From contig JAIPFM010000184.1 of the NCBI GenBank assembly GCA_021736645.1, positions 1 through 53,996 on the forward strand: 53,996 nucleotides of DNA, given 5' to 3'. The stretch is from Phycisphaerae bacterium. Lineage in GTDB: Bacteria > Planctomycetota > Phycisphaerae > Sedimentisphaerales > Anaerobacaceae. The first letter of the stretch is position 1. The number at the start of each line of letters is the position of its first letter. A program made the translations under genes and the position numbers. Positions 25,120-38,167 of this stretch are shown in pieces. Below the pieces are notes generated by a model. It was not told the origin of the DNA. It made no database searches and was given only the letters and a program-made list of their open reading frames with translations.

Positions 25120-26442
25120 ATGATTAACAAAGAGTTTCATGTTTCACGCCGACGGTTTCTGGCTTCCACCGGACTGTTTGCAGCCGCGTCCACACTGCCG
25201 TCCTGGTTTGTGCGCGAGTGCGAAGCGCAGCAGGCATCGGCTCCCGTGCGGGAGGATCTGCGTATCGGGTTGGTCGGCTGCGGCGGTCAGGGCACGGGTG
25301 ATGCCCGAAATGCCTCGCGATACGGCAAGGTCGTGGCTGTGTGTGACGTGGATGCCAGCCATGTGGCCAATGCCCAGAAGACCTTTCCTGGCGCCGCAGG
25401 GTACTCAGATTTTCGAACCCTCCTGGAACGCAAGGACGTGGACGTCGTGATCTGCGGTACCGTGGACCACTGGCACACCCTGGTGGCCATGGCTGCCATG
25501 AAGGCCGGCAAGGACATCTATTGCGAGAAGCCCATGACCCTCACCATTGATGAGGGCAAGCACCTGGTCGAAGTGCAAAAGCAAACGGGTCGCATTCTCC
25601 AGGTCGGCACGCAGCAGCGCAGCGAACGCTATTTTCGCCTCGCCGTGGATCTGGTGCGCAATAACCGCATCGGCACCTTGAAGGAGGTCAATGTCTGGCT
25701 GCCTGCCGGACTGCGTGACGGACCATTCAAGACCTCGGCCGTGCCCGAAGGCTTTGATTATGATTTCTGGCAGGGCCAATGTCCCGCCGTGCCCTATGTC
25801 AAGGAACGCACACACTTCAGTTTCCGCTACTGGTGGGATTATTCCGGGGGGACCATGACGGACTGGGGTGCGCACCACAATGACATTGCACTCTGGGCCC
25901 TGAACATGGACGACTCCGGCCCCATCAGTGCAGAGGGCAAGTCCCTGATCGACATGATTCCCGGAGGCTATACGGCTGCCAGTCAGTATGACCTGAAGTA
26001 TACCTATGCCAATGGCGTGATCCACACCTGTCACAGCACCACGGCCAGTGCATGGCACGGCGGTGTGATTGATAAGGATCGTCAGCAGCACGGCATCAAG
26101 TTCGTGGGTACGGACGGCTGGATCTGGGTGACTCGCGGTCTGATCGATGCCAGCGACCGACAGCTGCTGACGGACAAGCTGCCTGACAGCGCGCCGCGCG
26201 TGTATGTGAGCAACAACCACATGGGCAATTTCATCGACTGTGTCAAGACACGCCAGCAGCCGATCTGCCCTGTGGGCGTGGGCCATCGCTCCGCCAGTAT
26301 GTCCCACCTCGGTGTGCTCGCCGTGCGCCTGGGACGCAAGCTCAACTGGGATCCGGTCAAGGAGCAGTTCGTCAATGACCCCGAAGCCACACGCTACATC
26401 AAGCGTGACATGCGTGCGCCGTATGACTACAGCATGATTTAG
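25120..26442 (+). CDS. Tat-exported Gfo/Idh/MocA oxidoreductase, tandem copy 1
   Basis: 440 residues; AGGAGG lies 5 bases before the ATG. Leader: V-S-R-R-R-F-L-A-S-T-G-L-F-A-A-A, cleavage near E-A-Q. Rossmann motif: G-L-V-G-C-G-G-Q-G-T-G. Catalytic Lys motif: Y-C-E-K-P-M-T-L-T. The substrate-site region is D-W-G-A-H-H-N-D-I-A-L-W. The C-terminus has V-G-H-R-S-A-S-M-S-H. This is a different branch from the two enzymes at 3409-7404 (H-H-N-D rather than H-N-L-D). Copy 2 at 26611-27933 is nearly the same length and sequence, including the ribosome site. Likely a periplasmic sugar oxidoreductase; specificity unknown. Confidence 0.92.
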   Translation: MINKEFHVSRRRFLASTGLFAAASTLPSWFVRECEAQQASAPVREDLRIGLVGCGGQGTGDARNASRYGKVVAVCDVDASHVANAQKTFPGAAGYSDFRTLLERKDVDVVICGTVDHWHTLVAMAAMKAGKDIYCEKPMTLTIDEGKHLVEVQKQTGRILQVGTQQRSERYFRLAVDLVRNNRIGTLKEVNVWLPAGLRDGPFKTSAVPEGFDYDFWQGQCPAVPYVKERTHFSFRYWWDYSGGTMTDWGAHHNDIALWALNMDDSGPISAEGKSLIDMIPGGYTAASQYDLKYTYANGVIHTCHSTTASAWHGGVIDKDRQQHGIKFVGTDGWIWVTRGLIDASDRQLLTDKLPDSAPRVYVSNNHMGNFIDCVKTRQQPICPVGVGHRSASMSHLGVLAVRLGRKLNWDPVKEQFVNDPEATRYIKRDMRAPYDYSMI

Positions 26443-26597
26443 ACGCTCTAACAAAATCGTCGCGTCGGCCCGAGGCTGCGCGAAGCGGTCAGATGCAAGG
26501 CGGCCGAAACAGGCGATATTTTCTATCGTCGATGCAGGCCAACGCAGCAGATGGCTGCTGCAGCCAGCCGAAGCCAGCAGGGTTTTATTAGAGGGTC
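26442..26597. repeat. Dispersed element with inverted ends, copy 2, between duplicated genes
   Basis: The left end GACGCTCTAACAAAATC is matched by the inverted right end (26582-26597) with about three differences. Internal blocks CGTCGGCCCGAG, CAGGCGATAT, ATCGTCGAT and CGAAGCCAG follow the order seen at 15710-15872. The element starts on the last base of the copy 1 stop codon and ends 13 bp before the copy 2 start, so it fills the whole spacer between the tandem genes. Confidence 0.65.
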
Positions 26598-26610
26598 TAG
26601 GGAGGTTCGT

Positions 26611-27933
26611 ATGATTAACAAAGAGTTTTATGTTTCACGTCGCCGTTTTCTGGCTTCCACCGGTATTCTGGCAGCCACTTCTTCGTTACCATCCTGGTTT
26701 GTGCGCGAGTGTGCTGCACAGGAGGGGCCCGCACCCGTGCAGGAGGATCTCCGTCTGGGTCTGATCGGCTGCGGCGGCCAGGGGACCGGTGATGCCCGAA
26801 ATGCCTCACGATTCGGCAAAGTCGTGGCTGTGTGTGACGTGGATGCCAGTCATGTGGCCAATGCCCGGAAGACGTTTCCTGGCGCCGCAGGCTATTCAGA
26901 TTTCCGAAAGCTGCTGGAACGCAAGGATGTGGACGCCGTGATCTGCGGTACCGTGGACCACTGGCACACCCTGGTGGCCATGGCTGCCATGAAGGCAGGC
27001 AAGGACATCTACTGCGAGAAGCCCATGACACTCACCATTGACGAGGGCAAACACCTCGTTAAAGTGCAGCAAGAGACGCAGCGCATCCTCCAGGTCGGTA
27101 CCCAGCAGCGCAGCGAACGCTATTTTCGGCTCGCTGTGGACCTGGTACGAAATAAGCGCATCGGTACCTTGAAACAGGTCGATGTGTGGCTGCCTGCTGG
27201 CATGCGTCAAGGGCCGTTTCAGACCTCTGATGTGCCGGCGGGCTTTGACTATGATTTCTGGATGGGCTCCACGCCCAAGACCCCCTATGTCAAGGAACGC
27301 ACCCACAGAACATTTCGCTACTGGTGGGATTATTCCGGCGGCACCATGACGGACTGGGGTGCGCACCACAATGACATTGCGTTGTGGGCCCTGGATATGG
27401 ATGACTCGGGTCCTGTCAGTGCCGAGGGCAAGCCCCTGATCGACATGATCCCTGGAGGCTATACGGCGGCCAGTGAGTATGACTTGAAGTACACCTATGC
27501 CAATGGCGTGATCCACAACTGCAAGAGCACCACCGCGACTTCACCTTTTGGCGCGGTCTTGGATCGTAATGGTCAGCAGCACGGCATCAAGTTCATCGGC
27601 ACAGACGGCTGGATCTGGGTGACACGCGGCATGATTGATGCCAGTGATCGACAACTGCTCACTGACAAGCTGCCCGACAGTGCGCCCCGTGTGTACATGA
27701 GCAGTGACCACATGGGCAATTTCATTGACTGTGTCAAGACGCGCAAACAACCGATCTGCCCGGCGAGTGTGGGCCATCGGTCCGCCAGTATGTCCCACCT
27801 CGGCGTGCTGGCCGTGCGTCTGGGACGCAAGCTCAACTGGGACCCGGTCAAGGAACAGTTCGTCAATGACCCCGAGGCCACGCGCTACATCAAGCGTGAC
27901 ATGCGTGCCCCGTACGACTACAGTATGGTTTAG
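26611..27933 (+). CDS. Tat-exported Gfo/Idh/MocA oxidoreductase, tandem copy 2
   Basis: 440 residues from ATG 26611; the upstream extension to 26551 runs through the repeat and is not real. GGGAGGTTCGT before the ATG is shared with copy 1. The first residues and the last 60 are almost identical to copy 1. Differences cluster at 200-235 (for example M-R-Q-G-P-F-Q-T-S-D versus L-R-D-G-P-F-K-T-S-A) and near 300-315, which could alter substrate choice. All catalytic motifs are kept: C-E-K-P, A-H-H-N-D and the G-C-G-G-Q-G-T-G loop. The pair probably arose by recent duplication and has begun to diverge. Confidence 0.92.
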   Translation: MINKEFYVSRRRFLASTGILAATSSLPSWFVRECAAQEGPAPVQEDLRLGLIGCGGQGTGDARNASRFGKVVAVCDVDASHVANARKTFPGAAGYSDFRKLLERKDVDAVICGTVDHWHTLVAMAAMKAGKDIYCEKPMTLTIDEGKHLVKVQQETQRILQVGTQQRSERYFRLAVDLVRNKRIGTLKQVDVWLPAGMRQGPFQTSDVPAGFDYDFWMGSTPKTPYVKERTHRTFRYWWDYSGGTMTDWGAHHNDIALWALDMDDSGPVSAEGKPLIDMIPGGYTAASEYDLKYTYANGVIHNCKSTTATSPFGAVLDRNGQQHGIKFIGTDGWIWVTRGMIDASDRQLLTDKLPDSAPRVYMSSDHMGNFIDCVKTRKQPICPASVGHRSASMSHLGVLAVRLGRKLNWDPVKEQFVNDPEATRYIKRDMRAPYDYSMV

Positions 27934-27980
27934 CAGGCCTTTTGCGAAAAGCCCTGTGGTGTTCAGTTTTTAGTTTTTAG
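27934..27980 (+). terminator. Terminator hairpin with degenerate heptads
   Basis: CAGGCCTTTT pairs with AAAAGCCCTG (27934-27956, one mismatch, 3-base loop). It is followed by TGTGGTG and then TGTTCAG, TTTTTAG and TTTTTAG (27960-27980). This is the third copy of the module seen at 20262 and 24978, placed directly after the copy 2 oxidoreductase stop. Confidence 0.65.
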
Positions 27981-28004
27981 CCGCAACAAGACGCGCAGAC
28001 CAAC

Positions 28005-28052
28005 GCACCCCAGACAGTGCTGGAGATTCCCAGCGTTGTCTGGGGTGCTTTT
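28005..28052 (+). terminator. Strong composite intrinsic terminator
   Basis: GCACCCCAGACA 28005-28016 pairs perfectly with 28037-28048. An inner GCTGG/CCAGC stem lies at 28019-28034, and TTTT follows at 28049-28052. It is a second terminator behind the tandem oxidoreductase genes, about 70 bp past the stop. Confidence 0.75.
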
Positions 28053-28116
28053 GTTGTGGATCAAACCGTGGTGATGGACCGCTGCGCTGTGAGAAGCAAG
28101 AAGGCCGGAAGATCAG

Positions 28117-28153
28117 ACCGTGTGACGGTGTGACTGTCACGCGGTCACACGGT
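28117..28153. repeat. 37-bp imperfect palindrome
   Basis: The sequence is symmetric about base 28135. ACCGTGTGAC 28117-28126 is the reverse complement of 28144-28153, and GTGAC/GTCAC flank the centre. Only two mirrored positions fail to pair. It lies in the gene-free stretch 27934-28616. It could be a large operator or a cruciform/hairpin; no adjacent gene start supports an operator. Confidence 0.55.
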
Positions 28154-28248
28154 TGTACCGTCATACCGGTTTTCACACTTCACACCTTAATGCAGCACCC
28201 GAGTCGACGCCACGATCTCCCCTTTGTGCTCGCAATCGTTTTTTTGTC

Positions 28249-28308
28249 TCGCGCAAAGGCGCAAAGAACGCACAGAAACCAACAACTGGTAACCAGCAAC
28301 TAACCACT
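28249..28308. repeat. GCGCAAAG-type and AACCAAC-type short repeats
   Basis: CGCGCAAAGGCGCAAAG at 28250-28266 carries a repeated GCGCAAAG unit, of a kind often scattered in intergenic DNA of environmental bacteria. It is followed by degenerate heptads AGAAACC, AACAACT, GGTAACC, AGCAACT, AACCACT (28274-28308). The frame across it (R-K-G-A-K-N-A-Q) is a familiar spurious translation, not a gene. The rest of 27934-28616 holds the terminators, the palindrome at 28117, and the kinase promoter and leader. Confidence 0.55.
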
Positions 28309-28425
28309 ATCCGACAGGAAGATTGGAAGGCGTTAGCGAAGGTGTGAGGGTCTTCTGGATTTGCATGGTTGTGTTCAGAGCGTGTCTTGCGGAGCTGCCA
28401 CCCCATGAGTTTTCTTGACAAAATA

Positions 28426-28455
28426 TTGACATAAAACCACTTACGTGTCCATAAT
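28426..28455 (+). promoter_or_regulatory. Sigma70-type promoter of the histidine kinase gene
   Basis: TTGACA at 28426-28431, an 18-bp spacer and CATAAT at 28450-28455. Transcription would start near 28462, giving an untranslated leader of about 155 bases before ATG 28617. A second TTGACA lies at 28415. Confidence 0.55.
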
Positions 28456-28500
28456 GACAATGACATTGTTTGACATCTTCGAGGAAGGTATTAGGTGGCC

Positions 28501-28527
28501 TGTTTCCCTAATAGCATTCGGGAAACA
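28501..28527 (+). promoter_or_regulatory. Hairpin in the kinase mRNA leader
   Basis: TGTTTCCC 28501-28508 pairs perfectly with GGGAAACA 28520-28527 over an 11-base loop, roughly 40 bases after the predicted transcription start. I do not match it to a known riboswitch class. It may be a protein or ligand site in the leader. Confidence 0.4.
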
Positions 28528-28616
28528 CGTGACCCAATGCCAAAGATGGAGAAACGGATAGGCCGAGATCACATTTGGCTATTGACGTGAAATGAGATCC
28601 TCCAGAGGAATATGAA

Positions 28617-30773
28617 ATGAATACAGATGATGATCGTATCCATGTCTCAGGCATAGACATTGAGTGGGATGCTAACGTTGGTGGGTGCAAGTTTGAGAAC
28701 CTACCCGTGGCAATGATGTGGATTGATACCACGCTGGCAGGTCTCTTTTCTGCAGTCCAATCAATGGTAGGCACTCAACGGTCTGTTCTTGCTTTGCAGA
28801 GCGAAGGACGCAAAAGTGTCGATGAAGACTGGAAGGTCATTTCGCAATTTCCGGATTTCCATGATGGATTCAAGGCGATAGCAAATATTGCGGCTGTCGC
28901 CGGATGGGGCAGATGGCAATTGGTATTCCTTGATATGGAGAAACAAGAGGCCTGTTTCAGGATGAGTAATGTATGGGAAGCAACCTATCAAAAGGCGTTA
29001 GGGGTCTGCTGGGGAAGCGGATTTCTGGCGGGCAAGGTGGCGGGATACTGCACAAAACTGTTTAAGACAAATTGCTGGGCTGAGCAGACCGCCTATATCG
29101 CCAGGGGAGATTCATTCGATGAATTTGTGGTGAAACCTTCAACTCGTTCCATCGAAATTGAGATGGAGAGCCTGCTGGCCACCGATGAAGCGACACGGGC
29201 AGACATGGCTGTCGCGTTACGAAAGCTTGAGAAAGAAGTGGCGGAGCGTAAACATACTGAGGAGATGCTGAGAGAAAGTGAACAGCGGATACAGTCAATA
29301 ATTAATAACACTGATGCAGGTTATTATTTCTTGGGGAAAAACGGACTATTTCTGGATGTGAATGAAGCGTGGTTGAAGTTACATGGATATTCATCTAAAG
29401 ATGAGGTATTGGGAAAACACTTTTCTTTTACCCAACTTGTTCATGACTTGAGTAAGGCCACACAAAATGTTGAATTCGTATTGCAGGGCAATTCGATTCC
29501 ATTTGGAGAGTTTACACGGAAATATAAAGACGGTGCTGTCGGGTACCACACATTCTCGGCAAATCCCGTTATCAAGGATGGACAAGTGATTGGGTTGGAA
29601 GGTTTCATCATTGATGTGACGGAGAAGAAGCAATTTGAAAAACACCTTTTGCAGGCGCAAAAGGTTGAGGCTATTGGGGCATTAGCAGGCGGCATTGCAC
29701 ACGATTTCAACAATATGCTTAGTGTGATTACCGGTAACATTTCATACGCACTCTCATTGGTAGATAAAACTTCTGAACTTAAGGATGTACTGTCAGATGT
29801 GCAAGAAGGGGCAAGACAGGCCCAGCACCTCACCCATCAGTTGCTCACCTTTGCCAAAGGCGGTGAACCGATCAAGAAGTCACATGATATAAATGAACTT
29901 ATTGAAAAGTCAGCCCAATTCGTTACGAGCGGTGCCAAATCACAATGCTATCTCAAACTGGCCGATGATTCATGGACGGTTGAAATTGACTCCAGTCAAA
30001 TCACCCAAGTCATGAGCAACATGATCATTAATGCCAATCAAGCCATGCCAGAGGGGGGATCTGTCACCATTCAAACCGAGAACGTGCACGTAGAAACGGA
30101 TGCACATTTACATCTGCCTGCAGGAAAATACGTTAAGATTTCAATTCAAGATCAAGGGATTGGTATCCAGGATAAGCACCTCGCCAACATTTTCGACCCC
30201 TATTTTACGACAAAAGAAGAAGGGAGCGGTCTCGGACTCGCAACCGCGTATTCAATCATTAAAAGACATGACGGCTACATTACAGTAAATTCTGAAGTTG
30301 GAGGAGGAACGGTTTTCTACATCTATTTGCCAGCGTCCGACATAGATGTTTGTGACTCTGACAAAATGCCGGAACCACAACACATCGGCCAAGGGAATAT
30401 TCTCATTATGGATGATCAGGAGTCCATTTTGAGGATGATTGGTAGAATGTTGAACCAAATGGGATATAAAACTACATTGGCTTCAAATGGTTCTGAAGCA
30501 ATTGAAAAGTATCGTGAGGCTTATGCCTCTCAGAGGCCATTTAATCTGGTCATACTGGATCTCACAGTTCCAGGAGGCATGGGAGGTGCTAAAACAATTT
30601 CCGGACTGTTAAAAATTGACCCAAGGGTAAAAGCCGTGGTTTCAAGCGGGTATTCGAATGATCCTATTATGTCCAATTATAAGGATCATGGATTTTGCGC
30701 TGTTATACCAAAGCCATATTCCAGGAGCCAATTGGCAGAGGTTTTGAAGGGTGTTTTCGAAACAGCGGAATGA
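28617..30773 (+). CDS. Hybrid histidine kinase: V4R-like sensor, PAS, kinase core, receiver
   Basis: 718 residues; AGAGGA lies 7 bases before the ATG. Residues about 20-190 resemble a V4R/4-vinyl-reductase-type small-molecule domain, ending with C-T-K-L-F-K-T-N-C-W-A-E and A-R-G-D-S-F-D-E-F. A coiled linker (about 195-225) leads to a PAS domain (about 225-340). The dimerisation helix has the phospho-acceptor His in G-G-I-A-H-D-F-N-N-M-L. The ATPase domain has N-A-N-Q-A-M-P-E and G-S-G-L-G-L-A-T. The receiver domain (about 598-715) has M-D-D-Q and the phospho-acceptor Asp in V-I-L-D-L-T-V-P-G-G-M-G-G, with the K in I-P-K-P. No membrane segment, so it senses a cytoplasmic signal. No partner regulator with a DNA-binding domain is adjacent. 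Confidence 0.9.
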   Translation: MNTDDDRIHVSGIDIEWDANVGGCKFENLPVAMMWIDTTLAGLFSAVQSMVGTQRSVLALQSEGRKSVDEDWKVISQFPDFHDGFKAIANIAAVAGWGRWQLVFLDMEKQEACFRMSNVWEATYQKALGVCWGSGFLAGKVAGYCTKLFKTNCWAEQTAYIARGDSFDEFVVKPSTRSIEIEMESLLATDEATRADMAVALRKLEKEVAERKHTEEMLRESEQRIQSIINNTDAGYYFLGKNGLFLDVNEAWLKLHGYSSKDEVLGKHFSFTQLVHDLSKATQNVEFVLQGNSIPFGEFTRKYKDGAVGYHTFSANPVIKDGQVIGLEGFIIDVTEKKQFEKHLLQAQKVEAIGALAGGIAHDFNNMLSVITGNISYALSLVDKTSELKDVLSDVQEGARQAQHLTHQLLTFAKGGEPIKKSHDINELIEKSAQFVTSGAKSQCYLKLADDSWTVEIDSSQITQVMSNMIINANQAMPEGGSVTIQTENVHVETDAHLHLPAGKYVKISIQDQGIGIQDKHLANIFDPYFTTKEEGSGLGLATAYSIIKRHDGYITVNSEVGGGTVFYIYLPASDIDVCDSDKMPEPQHIGQGNILIMDDQESILRMIGRMLNQMGYKTTLASNGSEAIEKYREAYASQRPFNLVILDLTVPGGMGGAKTISGLLKIDPRVKAVVSSGYSNDPIMSNYKDHGFCAVIPKPYSRSQLAEVLKGVFETAE

Positions 30774-30914
30774 TCTTCGAAACAAGATATCTGTAAAAGG
30801 AAAGACCCTAAGTCCTCTTGGACTGAGCCTATGTCTCAATGAAGATTATATCCAGCAACAAAACGGATTACATGAAACAACATGGAGAGTTTTTGCCCTC
30901 TTCCGCCTATTGTG

Positions 30915-30935
30915 GTAGAATTCAGCTTATTCTAC
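30915..30935 (+). promoter_or_regulatory. Hairpin just upstream of the LamG gene ribosome site
   Basis: GTAGAAT 30915-30921 pairs with ATTCTAC 30929-30935 across a 7-base loop, about 10 bases before GGAGGA. It could modulate translation or mark an operator. Evidence is limited to the pairing. Confidence 0.3.
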
Positions 30936-30957
30936 TGATTATATGGAGGAACAAAAG

Positions 30958-36202
<5,245 letters not shown>

Positions 36203-36273
36203 TCGCCGGGCACACGTCTTCAAGGGCTTCTGACAGAGTGTCAAGAAACGGCCAGCCGGCAACCGGTACCAGA

Positions 36274-36292
36274 GGGCGGCGTTTCGCCGCCC
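36274..36292 (+). terminator. GC-rich hairpin after katG
   Basis: GGGCGGCG 36274-36281 pairs perfectly with CGCCGCCC 36285-36292 over a TTT loop. There is no T-tract, so it is either a weak terminator or an mRNA 3'-end stabiliser between katG and the next gene. Confidence 0.5.
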
Positions 36293-36334
36293 CTGAGCCG
36301 GGCTCGTGGTTGAGAAGAATGTGAAAGGGTCATC

Positions 36335-36802
36335 ATGAATGAAAAGGCTGCCAGGCAAGACGCAGGTTCAAAGGCGGGCAATCCGAAGCGACCGTGCGGT
36401 TCCGAACAGCGGCTCTGTATCGATATGCTGCTCGGATTGGCGGGCGCCATTGCAGGTGCCGTGCTGGGTTACTTTTTGGTCTTCGTCATAGCGAGACAGG
36501 GCTTCTACGCGATAGCCCTGCCGGGCGCCCTGCTTGGGCTGGGATGTGGTGCCTTGTCAGGACGCAAGTCTGTCGCGATGGGGATCATGTGTGGTGTTCT
36601 CGGCTTTGCAGTGGGTATCTACACGCAATGGCGTTTTGCTCCATTCGTCAAGGATGAGAGCCTTTCATTTTATCTGGCTCACCTCTTGGATGTAAATCGT
36701 GTCACCCAGATCTTGATTCTGATGGGTGCGATGCTGGCATTTTGGTTTGGCATGGGAAGAGAGGGGGGTGCGTGGATCAGAAGAAAAATCCAAAACGGGT
36801 GA
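36335..36802 (+). CDS. Small polytopic membrane protein of unknown function
   Basis: 155 residues; GAAAGGG lies about 6 bases before the ATG. A polar N-terminus of about 28 residues is followed by four likely membrane segments: about 30-53 (L-L-G-L-A-G-A-I-A-G-A-V-L-G-Y-F), 58-75, 82-98 and 125-143 (I-L-I-L-M-G-A-M-L-A-F-W-F-G-M). The C-terminus is basic. Glycine-rich helices and length resemble many unassigned planctomycete membrane proteins. No functional motif seen. Confidence 0.65.
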   Translation: MNEKAARQDAGSKAGNPKRPCGSEQRLCIDMLLGLAGAIAGAVLGYFLVFVIARQGFYAIALPGALLGLGCGALSGRKSVAMGIMCGVLGFAVGIYTQWRFAPFVKDESLSFYLAHLLDVNRVTQILILMGAMLAFWFGMGREGGAWIRRKIQNG

Positions 36803-36934
36803 GGCTGTCCTATGTAAAGTCACGATGTACGACAGGTTTGCAGGGTCAGGCGTGTCAAAGAAACTGTTTTGAATGGTCAGTTTTCCGACTGTCTTTCGGG
36901 GAAGAATCCGGGGCCCCTGAGAATTTTAAATAAC

Positions 36935-37948
36935 TTACCGGGCAGGAGGCATCAACAGCAGCGCCTCGAGTTCTGCAGCCAGTGTTGCCTGGGGCATTTT
37001 ATACGCCAGATAGGCATGGTTTGAAGGCGGGCCCGGCACCCATTGATTGTGTCCGTCTGTTTGGCTTATGCAGTGACCCTCCGTCACAGCCGTGAAAGTA
37101 TCAGAGAGACCCCGTACCGCGTACCAGACGGCAATGAGATCCCAGCTTGATCGCTCGGATACCTTGTACGATTTAAAGAAGTTCTGGTAAAAGGCGGGTA
37201 CTGGATTATCTTTGGCGCTCTGTGCCACCAGCCGACTGCCGGTCATCACATCCTTGCCCAAACCTGTAAACATGATCTTGCCGGGCCAGTCGCTGATCAC
37301 GGTGTGTGCAGCTTCCGGGTCCATGGTAAAATTGTATTCACCTTCCTGTTTGGGTGAATTGGGCCATATGCCGCCCATGGCGACCAACGCTTTGACCTTG
37401 GCCTTGATCAGGTCTCTGCCTGTCAGAGCGCTGTACTGATCCGGCTGGCTCAGGAGCAAGTCGGCCATGTTGGTCAGCCATCCCACGACCACGATGGTCA
37501 CGCTCTGGTCCGGCTGGGCCGCCAGAATCTTCCGATACAGGGCCACTGCATCCGGGGCATCTGCACTGGTCTTTAAGTCATGGGGAAAGTCACCCACACT
37601 GTCGTGATACCATTGTTCAGGGTCAGGCCCTGTGCGCGAACAGCCGATGGGTAAATCGCCGCGGCCATAATAGGTGTTGATGACATCCAGGGCAGGGACG
37701 CACCAGCGATTCCGATTGGCGCTCATGGCGGCCAGAATCCTGGCTTCGCCCTGATCGGCCATGGCGTGGAGTATGGCCAGGGCCCCTGCATCATCCACAT
37801 CCGTGCCCATGTCCGTGTCGAAGATGATCGGAACCGCCTGCCTGGCATCAAGACGGACGCCATGCCCACAGCCGGTCAGCGCGACTCCGAATAAACCCAG
37901 TGCCAACACCCCTGCAATCCACTGACCATGCCCAGATCGAATCGTCAT
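36935..37948 (-). CDS. Nucleoside-hydrolase-like lipoprotein
   Basis: 337 residues; AAGGAG lies 9 bases before the ATG. A lipoprotein leader with lipobox L-T-G-C (Cys at residue 27) places it in the envelope. The mature start, P-I-I-F-D-T-D-M-G-T-D-V-D-D-A, is the calcium-binding Asp cluster of inosine-uridine nucleoside hydrolases. V-V-G-W-L-T-N-M-A and a later N-F-T-M-D-P-E-A-A segment agree with the fold. Classic members cleave N-ribosyl bonds; exported planctomycete members may instead act on other glycosides. Divergent from the RND operon across 219 bp, which holds no recognisable gene. Confidence 0.85.
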   Translation of the reverse strand: MTIRSGHGQWIAGVLALGLFGVALTGCGHGVRLDARQAVPIIFDTDMGTDVDDAGALAILHAMADQGEARILAAMSANRNRWCVPALDVINTYYGRGDLPIGCSRTGPDPEQWYHDSVGDFPHDLKTSADAPDAVALYRKILAAQPDQSVTIVVVGWLTNMADLLLSQPDQYSALTGRDLIKAKVKALVAMGGIWPNSPKQEGEYNFTMDPEAAHTVISDWPGKIMFTGLGKDVMTGSRLVAQSAKDNPVPAFYQNFFKSYKVSERSSWDLIAVWYAVRGLSDTFTAVTEGHCISQTDGHNQWVPGPPSNHAYLAYKMPQATLAAELEALLLMPPAR

Positions 37949-38167
37949 AATATCAACTCCTTCTAAAAAATACTCTAGTGGATTTCAGGGACAATTCAAG
38001 TCCAAAGTCAGCATAAAATACGCTTGACGCAGGCGGTATTCAGTGCGATGACACACGAAGCGATCTTTTCGATGCCGACTTCATGATTGAACATATCCTT
38101 AGGGTTTGTTATGATTCGAGACAATTATATGGACTGATTTTCTACAGGTTTTGTAAGGGAATGACGC

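Noticed and set aside
28153..28347. 64-codon ORF with R-K-G-A-K-N-A-Q
   Set aside because: This is the well-known spurious translation of GCGCAAAG-type intergenic repeats.
36742..36933. 63-codon ORF after the small membrane protein
   Set aside because: It overlaps the end of the membrane protein gene in another frame and has no ribosome site or recognisable composition.
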